In this document: piece after piece, positions 56,250 through 64,000 of the stretch
How the letters are laid out: each line of letters begins with the position of its first letter
Position numbering within the stretch: position 1 is the first letter of the stretch
Origin: Ascoidea rubescens DSM 1968
Lineage: Eukaryota > Ascomycota > Saccharomycetes > Ascoideales > Ascoideaceae
Length of the DNA: 64,000 nt
Reading direction: 5' to 3'
Assembly (NCBI RefSeq): GCF_001661345.1
Contig: NW_017962924.1
Coordinates: 372,001 to 436,000, forward strand
The notes under the pieces: model-generated
Told to the model about the DNA's origin: nothing
The model's input: the letters and a program-made list of their open reading frames with translations, nothing else
Databases searched by the model: none
Translations under genes and position numbers: made by a program

Positions 56250-56727
56250 GGTCAGAACAAAAAACTATATTCAGAAATTCAATAACATGAGAACTCAACT
56301 ACAAGCCATCTCGTTAAGAATACAGGCTGTCAGAAGCAGCGACCAAATGGCGAACTCAATGAAGGATGCTGCTAGATTGTTAAATGGCATGAACAGATCA
56401 ATGAACATGCCCCAACTAACAAGGATAGTCATGGAGTTTGAAAAACAAAATGATATTATGGACCAGAGGCAAGAAATGATGGATGACGCTATTGACAACG
56501 CCATGGGCGATGATATTGAAGAAGACGAGGAAGAAGTAGACGAAATCGTCAACCAAGTCCTAGATGAAATCGGTGTTGATTTGAATTCAAGTCTACAAAA
56601 TGCACCAGAAACCATAGCACAAAAGAGCAATCCGTTGTCCAATAATCCAGTTCCTCAAGCCATCGGTGGTGGAATAGGTGATGAGGATGATTTACAAGCG
56701 AGATTAGATATTTTAAAACGTCAATAG
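55913..56727 (+). CDS. DID4: ESCRT-III subunit Did4/Vps2 (CHMP2), two exons
   Basis: Exon 1 is 55913-55972 and exon 2 56104-56727, giving 227 residues. The N-terminus MQLFEWAFGKKLTPQEKLRK leads into the basic helix NQRALERTQRELDRERQKLE, then SEIKKSAKNGQISAARIQAK and NYIQKFNNMRTQLQAISLRI, all typical of CHMP2. The acidic hinge DDIEEDEEEVDE precedes the C-terminal MIM1 helix DLQARLDILKRQ, which binds the Vps4 MIT domain. The intron (55973-56103, phase 0) has non-consensus signals, GTTTGT at the donor and TACTGAC (56067-56073) as branch. Saccharomyces DID4 is also intron-containing near its start. Acts in multivesicular body formation. Confidence 0.96.
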
Positions 56728-57027
56728 AGAATGTTCTTATTTTGTTTTTTTAATTTTTCTTTAAATTTATTATGATTTTACTTCTTGATTTTATCTTTTT
56801 ATCTATTTTTTATTTTTTCCAATTTTTGATCTTTAATTTTTAATTGATTTTACTTCATTTCATTTCAATTCAATTCAATTCATTCCCATTATAAAATCTT
56901 GATAATACCATAAATATTGCCATTGAATACACATTAAAAAACAGACTTTTAATTATTTTTTTATTCCATGCTTATATACCCTAACTGTGATGGTTTCTAT
57001 CTTTTTTCTTTTCAAATCAAAATTCTA
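56728..57027. terminator. Convergent DID4 / CHL4 3' region
   Basis: 300 bp, T-rich then A-rich, with CATTTCAATTCAATTCAATTCATT-type short repeats near 56860-56885. No gene. Confidence 0.4.
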
Positions 57028-58707
57028 CTATATTAAATCAGTAATAACTTCAGTATCATCATGAATACTACTAAAAACACCTTCTTCAATAATACCAAAT
57101 TTATTACCTTCCTCGCCGGTTAGCCATCCTGGGGTTTTGTATGGATTTACTACACCTTTTGTAGCTAGTTCATGCAATCCTGCAAATATATCATTACCCT
57201 TGAGTTTTATTTTAAATGAAACTTTACTATTAATATTGTCACCAATATCGTTTTCAATGTTATTGAAATTTTTTTCTTTGATTATATATTCACCATATTG
57301 AATTGGAGTTATAGTTGAAAATTCATTTTTATCATAATTTCTTGACTCATCATTAATTTTATTATTTGAAGATACTTTTCTTTTTTTCAATGGTCTAATA
57401 TCTTCATATAACCTTTGTGATTTTAAAACTTGAGAGCCCTTAAATTTTAACAAAGCAACTTTCCTAATTGTCTCTAATTGTTTATCTTTATCAAATTTGT
57501 CATTGTCAGCAGTATTGTTAGAATCCTGATTTTCATCCAAAATTTCATCTTGATTATCATCGATTAATATTTTATTAAACAACATATGATTTTCGGGATT
57601 CTGAAAAGGCAATATATCAATTGAATTATCTGCATATCCAGACCATTTTGATAAACTATTGGAAAATCTGCTGATACCATTCAATATGAAAATACTTTCT
57701 AAATTTAAAATATTTGACTGATTTATATTATCATTTATTTTAAAATTAATTTTATTAAAATCATTTGATAAGACCATTGAGAATGTTTGTAAAATCAATT
57801 TTGATATTAAAGTATCTTGGGATTGAATTTTCAAATTTATATATGAGTGAATAATATTTGTAGAAGAAGTTAATAAACCAATAAAAAAGGGTTTTCTCGA
57901 TACTAAATTTTCACCCAAATCATTATAACTATTTTTACTATTGTTAATATTTGAAGTATTTTTAATATGAATATTATTTTGTGATAGTTTGAAATCAAAT
58001 ATCTGGACTCTGATTAATATTAAAGGATAGTAAGGATGTCGGCAAATATAAATATGATTCAAATAAAGCTCAGATAATTTTTTTGATAATTTTTTCAATA
58101 AAGATTGAAAATTGATTTCAAGAAAATTGAATTCAATTTCATTATTATATTTATCTAATATCTTGGAAGAGGACCAATTTACTGATACTGGTTTGTCAAT
58201 TATCAATTGACAATCAATTTGTGAAATCTGCAATATATTTAAACCTTTATGCCAATAATTAATCAAGATTTTATCAACCAATTGTTTTTTGTTTAAAGTC
58301 ATTTTTTTCATATCGTTTTTATTGCCATCATTCTTGTCGTTTTCATTTTTTTTATCATTATTGTCGTTATTTTCAGTATTATTTTGGATTTTGGTGTCAG
58401 AAGCATCGTTAAAAATTTCATCAACGCTACTAAAATAACTCAAAGCATTTAATATCAATTGTTTTGGGGTCAAATTATTCAACCTATACTCTTCTTTTGA
58501 TGATAGTTTTGGTTGAGTTATTAATATTCTACACCATAACTGTGCTAAATCGTTGATTGACTTGGTTGGTAATTTTGCTAAGTTTCTTCTTATTGCTTTT
58601 GTTCTAACAGCAGGAATGTAAGAATTAGAAACCACTCCCTTTTGTTTCATTGTAAAAGTGTTAATGTTGGTGATATTGAAGCAATATTTTTGATTGAAAA
58701 ATTGCAT
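57028..58707 (-). CDS. CHL4: Inner kinetochore protein Chl4 (CENP-N)
   Basis: 559 residues (Saccharomyces 458). The N-terminal pyrin-like part includes YIPAVRTKAIRRNLAKLPTK and DLAQLWCRIL. The core follows Chl4 closely: LINYWHKGLNILQISQIDCQ, HIYICRHPYYPLILIRVQIF, SRKPFFIGLLTSSTNIIHSY and NGISRFSNSLSKW. The C-terminal dimerisation end has KLKGNDIFAGLHELATKGVV and TPGWLTGEEGNKFG. Chl4 with Iml3 links CENP-A nucleosomes to the CTF19 complex at centromeres. Extra length comes from Asn/Asp insertions (near 110-130 and 380-400). A second Met at residue 20 (MKQKG) may be the actual start, because the first 19 residues look unlike the family. Confidence 0.9.
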   Translation of the reverse strand: MQFFNQKYCFNITNINTFTMKQKGVVSNSYIPAVRTKAIRRNLAKLPTKSINDLAQLWCRILITQPKLSSKEEYRLNNLTPKQLILNALSYFSSVDEIFNDASDTKIQNNTENNDNNDKKNENDKNDGNKNDMKKMTLNKKQLVDKILINYWHKGLNILQISQIDCQLIIDKPVSVNWSSSKILDKYNNEIEFNFLEINFQSLLKKLSKKLSELYLNHIYICRHPYYPLILIRVQIFDFKLSQNNIHIKNTSNINNSKNSYNDLGENLVSRKPFFIGLLTSSTNIIHSYINLKIQSQDTLISKLILQTFSMVLSNDFNKINFKINDNINQSNILNLESIFILNGISRFSNSLSKWSGYADNSIDILPFQNPENHMLFNKILIDDNQDEILDENQDSNNTADNDKFDKDKQLETIRKVALLKFKGSQVLKSQRLYEDIRPLKKRKVSSNNKINDESRNYDKNEFSTITPIQYGEYIIKEKNFNNIENDIGDNINSKVSFKIKLKGNDIFAGLHELATKGVVNPYKTPGWLTGEEGNKFGIIEEGVFSSIHDDTEVITDLI

Positions 58708-59296
58708 TTTATTTTTGTTTGTTTATCTTGGACCACCTTCTTGAATACAATTTTAAATGTGCAATTACGTGTTGTATGCATATATTTACCGTAACATGAG
58801 CAATAATTAAAGTTTGGTAACGTCTGTGAAGTCTAAATATTTGTAGTTTATTCAACATCAAGTCTCTCTTTTTCGAGAATTTGCAGGCATTTTGTAGAAC
58901 AAAGCTTTTATATTACAAATTATATATTGTTTCAAATTATGTCTTTGAGAATTTTGCAAATTCTAAACACAAAAAGCCAAAGGGTCTCAAAACAAACAAC
59001 TGTATAACAAATATTTTACAAGTGTTTCAATTGTATCATATAATAAACATTTTTCTCTTTCAAGGATATAATTGAACTGGTATAGCAAAAATATTTTTTT
59101 TGTTTGCTAATAATATTAGGAAAAAAGAAATAGTAGAATAAAAAAACATAGAGTAAACACTCCTAAAAAGGGATTGCTATCTCTGTTTATTTTCTATCGA
59201 ATAGTTTGAATTTTACCACTTTAAAGAATCATATTTCTTATTTCTCGAGGTGAAGAATAAGGGATTAAATTGCTTAAATTTTAATCAATTGTTCAA
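58708..59296. promoter_or_regulatory. CHL4 promoter region
   Basis: 589 bp between tandem minus-strand genes. A 64-codon plus-strand frame (58881-59075) has no recognisable features. AT-rich, otherwise empty. Confidence 0.4.
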
Positions 59297-59806
59297 TTAA
59301 TCAATATGTTCTAAGTAACCATGGCAATTCAGAAAATCAACGTTTAGTCCATATGTTGAATTTTTATTAGAAAAACCTTTCTCATATTGTCTCATTTGTT
59401 TAAAACTTATTATGTCATCATAAATACTATTAAACATATTGTTATAACCAGTTGAGTAATGAGAAAGATAGTGTAAGGAATTTAAATTATTAGTATTTTC
59501 ATTAGTATTTTCATCACTATTTTCATCACTATTTTCATCATTATTTTCATCGGTATTTTTGTTATTAATTTTATCACTATTGTCATTACTAATTTCATCA
59601 TTATTGTTATTAATATGATTGGTAGGATTATTAAAGCGGTAGTTTTTGTAAATGCTATCATTAACAATAATATTTACATCTGAAATCAGGATATAAACAA
59701 AACCATCATCATTGGAGTTAGAGTTTAAAACCTGTATGTCGACAAAGTCGTCTTCTTCGATCTCTTTGAATTCAAAATCGATATAATCTGCCTTCATTTT
59801 ACCCAT
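59297..59806 (-). CDS. Small acidic Asn-rich protein, unrecognised
   Basis: 169 residues, ATG at 59806 (second Met at residue 4). The N-terminus DYIDFEFKEIEEDDFVDIQV is strongly acidic with aromatic residues and could hold short linear motifs. Residues 70-105 are NSDENSDENTNENTNN-type repeats from a 12-bp DNA unit. The last 50 residues (YDDIISFKQMRQYEKGFSNK) look ordered. No family recognised; probably expressed since both ends are non-repetitive. Confidence 0.5.
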   Translation of the reverse strand: MGKMKADYIDFEFKEIEEDDFVDIQVLNSNSNDDGFVYILISDVNIIVNDSIYKNYRFNNPTNHINNNNDEISNDNSDKINNKNTDENNDENSDENSDENTNENTNNLNSLHYLSHYSTGYNNMFNSIYDDIISFKQMRQYEKGFSNKNSTYGLNVDFLNCHGYLEHID

Positions 59807-60543
59807 TTAATCTTTGAAACCAGCAATAAAAACTCGTTCTATGCAGTGTTAAAATAAAAGCTGGAAAAAACCATTGAGAAGTAGCGAAGAATATATATCG
59901 ATATATTATAGCATATATATATAGTTAAATGTCCAAAACTGTAATCTTTTATTAAACAAATATGTTTAAAAATCAATCATCACACATTACCTAACAAGCA
60001 TTGCACTGAACCTGTTACAATAGCATACGTGTTTAATAAGGACCGAATAGTTTTCATAAAACTTAGACTAAAATAGTATTAAAATGGTATTAAAAAGTAT
60101 GGTTGATTTAATTATAAATTGAAAAGAAAACCTCTTATAATTTAACGGGAGATAAAATTTCTATAAATCAGTGGATTACTGAAAAGACAATTGTAAGATT
60201 GTGTGTTTTATTTCTGGTAGCAGAATCAGGAGAAGAGAGATCCTGATTAGTGGCTTGATAGATGTATGCATTTGCATGCGATGAAATGCAGATAAAGGCT
60301 GTAAAGAAAGCTAAAACGGGTAATAATTCCCAGAAAAAACTCTTCAGTCTAGATTTGTTTACATCCAACATCCGAAAATCAGATCTACGGTAGTGTGGTT
60401 TATAGGCAATTGATAATTTTATGAGGTTTATTATTTCTATTACTATTTATAAATTAAAATTCAATGGACATAAAATAGAAAGTGGTTTAGATGTAAAAAT
60501 AAAAACTTATAGCAAATAAACAAGATTTCTGTTGATACTAGTT
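59807..60543. other. Intergenic region with a possible small membrane-protein frame
   Basis: 737 bp between two minus-strand genes. The only notable content is the 67-codon frame at 60168-60371, listed separately. TATATA-rich sequence at 59890-59925 may serve the gene at 59297. Confidence 0.4.
60168..60371 (-). CDS. Possible small membrane protein (67 residues)
   Basis: ATG at 60371. Residues 3-15 are basic (VNKSRLKSFFWE), followed by one hydrophobic stretch (LLPVLAFFTAFICIS, about 16-31) and a polar tail with an NKT glycosylation sequon. The sequence is not repeat-derived, unlike most short frames here. I do not recognise it and it could be chance. Confidence 0.25.
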   Translation of the reverse strand: MLDVNKSRLKSFFWELLPVLAFFTAFICISSHANAYIYQATNQDLSSPDSATRNKTHNLTIVFSVIH

Positions 60544-60604
60544 TTAAGATCTCGGCATTTGAAAAAAAAAGCTAAAATTATCATCATCATTATCGCTATT
60601 ATTT

Positions 60605-60686
<82 letters not shown>

Positions 60687-61134
60687 CATAAGTACTATCG
60701 GTATTGTCATAATTATCATAATCATTTGATAAGTCATTATTATTGAATAAAAAGTTATGATTTTGAATATCATTTATGCTTTGCATGTGAAGAAAAGCTT
60801 TATGTTTTACAGACTTCATTTTCACATTTTCGATATTATTTAGAACAGAAATGGGGTTATCATAAAGTTTAAGGGAATTTAAGTAATAATATTTTTCCAT
60901 TAAAAATTGCATTGAGTAATCTACATTATTTGGTGAGTCTTCTGGATTATTTCCTGGCCGAGCTGTATTATTTGAAGCGGGATGGTTGATATTAAAACCT
61001 ACTGATTCATTATCAGTAATGAGGCCTGGGTTTTTTTTGTCATTATTATTATAAAGTTGTTTTTGGAGTTGTTTTTGGTGTCTTTTTTGCAATTTTATTT
61101 GCTTTTTATATGATTTAGATGAGGAAGAACCCAT
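60544..61134 (-). CDS. Probable N-myristoylated Asn-rich protein, unrecognised
   Basis: 196 residues from the ATG at 61134; the open frame starts 29 codons earlier but that part is a hydrophobic leader without support. MGSSSSKSYKKQ fits an N-myristoylation signal (Gly2, Ser6, basic cluster), and the next 25 residues are Lys/Gln-rich, suggesting membrane attachment by lipid and charge. A non-repetitive middle (DYSMQFLMEKYYYLNSLKLY onward, about 88-130) is followed by an Asn run of about 30 residues encoded by AAT and an acidic end. Function unknown. Confidence 0.55.
60608..60686. repeat. ATT/AAT microsatellite
   Basis: About 26 uninterrupted ATT units on the plus strand, encoding Asn on the minus strand within the gene at 60544-61134. 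It is the purest of the three AAT runs in the window. Confidence 0.92.
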
Positions 61135-62889
61135 GATTGGAAGAAAAATAAAAAATAAAAAAGAAAAAATAAAAGTAGGAGTTGAACGACCAATATTGAT
61201 TATGATTGTGGTTCTGATCAAGATAATTTTGATATACTTATATATATATATATTTGTATCAATTATGAATTGATAAATGATTATGAGAAAAGAAAATTGA
61301 TTTCAGCGTTGTAGAAGAAATTGGTTATTTTTTCTATTAACTATGTTTGAAATGTGTTTTTTTTTGTTTTTTTTGGCTAATCAACTCATTAAACAGTTTT
61401 CAAACTTTCAAAAAACCCGAAAAAACCAATATGTTTACAGTAAATGTATTTGCCTCCATGAATTGGGGAAATAGATCACTACAATTATATTGCTGGATGG
61501 GCATAGGATTGAAAGGTTTGTGTCAGAATTTCAATAAATCAATTTATTTGAATTCGTAACTCGATTATTTCTAAAAGTTGGCGATAACCGACGGATCCTC
61601 GTTTCGATATAGGTGAAGATAAACCTCTATTAACCGGAACACTTAAAGGGTCTTCCCATACTCCTTCCAAAAAGAAAAGAAAAGAAAAGAAAACAGAAAC
61701 ACATGTAATATTGTCAATTTAAATTGAAATGTGAAAATTGAGTTTGGCATTTTCTCTTAAAAGTAGAAAAGTCTATACAATTTGTAGAGTAATTTTTTTG
61801 ACATATAACTAGTATGTTGCTAGGCGATTGTTGCTGCAATTACAGCTTGATTAGCAGTCGCTGAATTAGGAAAGGCCATTTAATCAATTTTTGGGTGGTT
61901 CAAGTAAAAACAACTGGCAATGGCAAAGTGATGGCAACAGCACTCCAGCTCCAGACCTGAGATGCTCGTCGACTGTCGTTTGTTAGCGAGGTGCTCGTGT
62001 GGTTCTGAGCAGAACCACCCTCAGCAGCACCAGGCTGGCTTCGTATAGCTCGCAGAGTCTGCTGCTGTTTCTTCAAAGCGAGTCGACGAGGCAAACAGAT
62101 GCCAAAGCCCAAGCTGAACATTCTCTTCGTGTTCTGCTTTTTGTGCTGGAAAAGAGTCGATTTTCCTCATCCAGCACCTCCAGCGTTGTGCCGGACACCC
62201 CCCTCGTGGAGCAGCCGAGAGTTCGCTATTCCGCGAAAAACAGGCCTCTGCATCACACAACAGAGGCCAGATTATCGCCACAGCACGATAACCGGTGCTC
62301 GAAACAAGGGCTATCCGGAAAGCAGCAACAGGCGTGGAGGTTCCAGCTGAACAGAGGAAGAAGAGAGTATTTACCAATTCCAATCGACAGCGAGAAAAAG
62401 ATTCAGGAAAGTTGTTCTAAGAGAATTGTCTCGTTTAACCACTTCTTCACGTAGTTTGCTGAAAAATCCAGTGAGAAACTCGCTTTTTGATCTGGTATAA
62501 GTTCTGCTGGTGCCCAATAAAGTTGTTTGGGTCCTTTACCACTTTTATATCTTTCCCTTTTACGTCGCAGCATATAACCAGCATAGTTAGCATATTATTG
62601 TCATTCTCATTGTCATTCTCATAATCATATCATAATCATATCATAATCATAACCATAATCATAACCATAATTATAATCATAATCATAATACGCTTTTTGT
62701 TATCTAATATATGAAATAACTTCTCTTTGTTTCTTTATTCGTAATACCACTTTCATCTGCCTACATTTTCTTTATTCCTGCTTCTATTTGGTAGTCTTTT
62801 TGTGCTTTATCCATTTTTGTTAATTTGCTAGTAACTAAACCATCGTACTTTGACCTGCTCCAATATAGTCCTATAAGTATACTGTCTTA
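61135..62889. promoter_or_regulatory. Divergent intergenic region with GC island
   Basis: 1.75 kb between the myristoyl-type gene and the Ser/Pro-rich gene. A TATATATATATA run is at 61241-61252 and AAAAG repeats at 61672-61690. A GC island occupies about 61900-62440; frames on both strands there show no known domain. CATAATCATAATCATAT repeats are at 62615-62690, followed by a T-rich leader. The GC island ends about 450 bp before the 62890 start, the same layout as before CYC8, IDH2 and the 52101 gene. Confidence 0.5.
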
Positions 62890-64000
62890 ATGCTGGGTGA
62901 TAATACAAAAGATTCCCAGTCAGAGACCCCATTGACTGCTCCCACTTCAGATGCCATTCCATCTCCTAAAAACGTCAATGGTTCTAATTTAGAAAAGCCA
63001 GACAAGTTAAAGAAAAAAGAACTATTAGAAAAATTAGAGAAACCAGAGAAATCAGAAAAATTAGACAAATTAAACAAATCAGAAACACCAGAAACACCAG
63101 AAACACCAGAAAATAACTCTGCTAAAAAGCCTCTCTCTCCCAACAAACCACAGCTTAAATCAACCACCACGAACACTACTAATGGAACCAGTGGCATTAA
63201 TGGCAACTCCAAATCAAATGGTGTTTCCAAACCAAACCTCAATCGAAAACCTTCCCCTATAAACTCAAAACCAACCCCAACACCTAGAAGACTTTCCACA
63301 ACATCCCTAAAAATGTCTCCCACAAGATCTTTTCGTAGAGACATAACTCCTCCCAATATCACTACAACCTCGAGACGAAATTCCATTACTCCTCCCAAAT
63401 CTACTACGATTTCGAGAAGAAATTCCATAACTCCTCCTAAGATCACTACAACCTCGAGAAGAAATTCCATTACACCACCCACATCTCAACCCAATTCAAA
63501 ATCTCCAACTACAAAGACTAGTCCTGCTTCTACAAATAATAATTCTCGTGTATCTCCTCCTCCCGTACAAAGAAGAGGTTCAAAAAGCTCAACAAAACCC
63601 ACCCAGCAACCCATTTCAAGGAGAAACTCAAGAGTAACTCCTCCTCCAAGACTCTCCAGAGTTCCTTCCTCTTCTTCCAGAGTTATTCCTTCTCCAAGAA
63701 GACAATCTCCTCCCTCACCTCCTAAAAATCATAGAGTTTCGCCCCCTCTTAAAATATCAAGACCTACTACTCCATCCGTAACCTCTATAAGATCATCTAG
63801 CAAACTCGTCTCTAAATCTTCCCCAGTTTCAAACTCTAAAACACAACAAATAAAAACGGTTTCAAAGCCAATACCAAAATTGTCAAAACCAACTACAACA
63901 CCTCAAACAAAACCAGTTTCGAAACCAATCTCAAAACCAATCTCAAAACTTCCAACAAAACCAGTCCCAAAACCACCAATAAAATCACAATCAACCGCTA
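62890..64000 (+). CDS. Ser/Pro/Lys-rich protein with 14-residue RRNSITPP repeats (runs off the right edge)
   Basis: Starts MLGDNTKDSQSETPLTAPTS at 62890 and stays open for 370 codons to the window end. It begins with a Lys/Glu-Leu segment (KLKKKELLEKLEKPEKSEKL), then ETPETPETPE, and a tandem array at about residues 149-199 of RRNSITPPxxTTTS units (42-bp DNA repeat, 63334-63486). Later come RRNSRVTPPP, VPSSSSRVIPSPRRQSPPSP and KPISKPISK repeats. RRxS sites suit PKA-like or 14-3-3-binding kinases, and S/TP sites suit CDK/MAPK. It is basic and disordered throughout the visible part, so any catalytic or binding domain would be beyond the window. Family not recognised. Confidence 0.75.
   Translation, partial: MLGDNTKDSQSETPLTAPTSDAIPSPKNVNGSNLEKPDKLKKKELLEKLEKPEKSEKLDKLNKSETPETPETPENNSAKKPLSPNKPQLKSTTTNTTNGTSGINGNSKSNGVSKPNLNRKPSPINSKPTPTPRRLSTTSLKMSPTRSFRRDITPPNITTTSRRNSITPPKSTTISRRNSITPPKITTTSRRNSITPPTSQPNSKSPTTKTSPASTNNNSRVSPPPVQRRGSKSSTKPTQQPISRRNSRVTPPPRLSRVPSSSSRVIPSPRRQSPPSPPKNHRVSPPLKISRPTTPSVTSIRSSSKLVSKSSPVSNSKTQQIKTVSKPIPKLSKPTTTPQTKPVSKPISKPISKLPTKPVPKPPIKSQSTA
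63334..63486. repeat. 42-bp coding minisatellite
   Basis: Four units, the first lacking a codon and the last shortened, each encoding RRNSITPP followed by a Thr-rich linker. Units differ mainly at third codon positions, so the peptide is better conserved than the DNA. Confidence 0.85.

Overview
The window looks like a chromosomal segment of a budding yeast (Saccharomycotina). It is very AT-rich and gene-dense in places. It holds single-copy yeast genes, short introns near the 5' ends of a few genes with GTATGT / TACTAAC-type signals, and many asparagine-rich proteins encoded by pure AAT runs. I cannot name the species. CTG leucine codons are scarce, so the nuclear code (CUG = Leu, Ser or Ala) is not settled by eye.

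Layout. The left edge (1-473) is an inverted, apparently base-perfect copy of the promoter, first exon, intron and start of exon 2 of DID4/VPS2; the complete gene lies at 55913-56727. After it comes a gene-poor stretch (474-3148) with a decayed Tc1/mariner transposase. From 3149 to 21899 there is a compact block: TUB1 (alpha-tubulin with a 9-nt microexon), RPB3, SMC1, a GYP8-like Rab GAP, CAK1, an unrecognised coiled-coil protein and a 1507-residue Asn-rich protein with a Myb/SANT-like domain. A 9.4-kb stretch without convincing genes follows (21900-31297). The next block is BRL1, PKR1, a WW-like protein, PAM18, RLP24 (with an intron not previously obvious from the main reading frame) and STO1/CBC1. 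A second desert of 5.3 kb (40731-46075) precedes CYC8/SSN6. The right part has TEX1/THO3, an acidic low-complexity protein, an IDH2-type isocitrate dehydrogenase subunit, DID4, CHL4, two small Asn-rich proteins and a Ser/Pro-rich gene that runs off the right edge.

Functional themes are core housekeeping: microtubules and chromosomes (TUB1, SMC1, CHL4, CAK1), transcription and RNA export (RPB3, CYC8, STO1, TEX1), ribosome assembly (RLP24), nuclear envelope and vacuole/endosome (BRL1, PKR1, DID4, GYP8) and mitochondria (PAM18, IDH2). Neighbouring genes do not form operons. Most intergenic regions are divergent promoters or convergent terminators.

Base composition is patchy. Islands of roughly 0.2-1.2 kb near 58% G+C (one line counted by hand) sit in a background that falls to about 18%. 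They centre on promoters and spill into flanking coding sequence whatever its strand. The most interesting items are the 55-kb-spaced inverted repeat, the in-frame tubulin microexon, the two large deserts beside Gln/Asn-rich regulators, and the IDH2 protein without a visible mitochondrial presequence.
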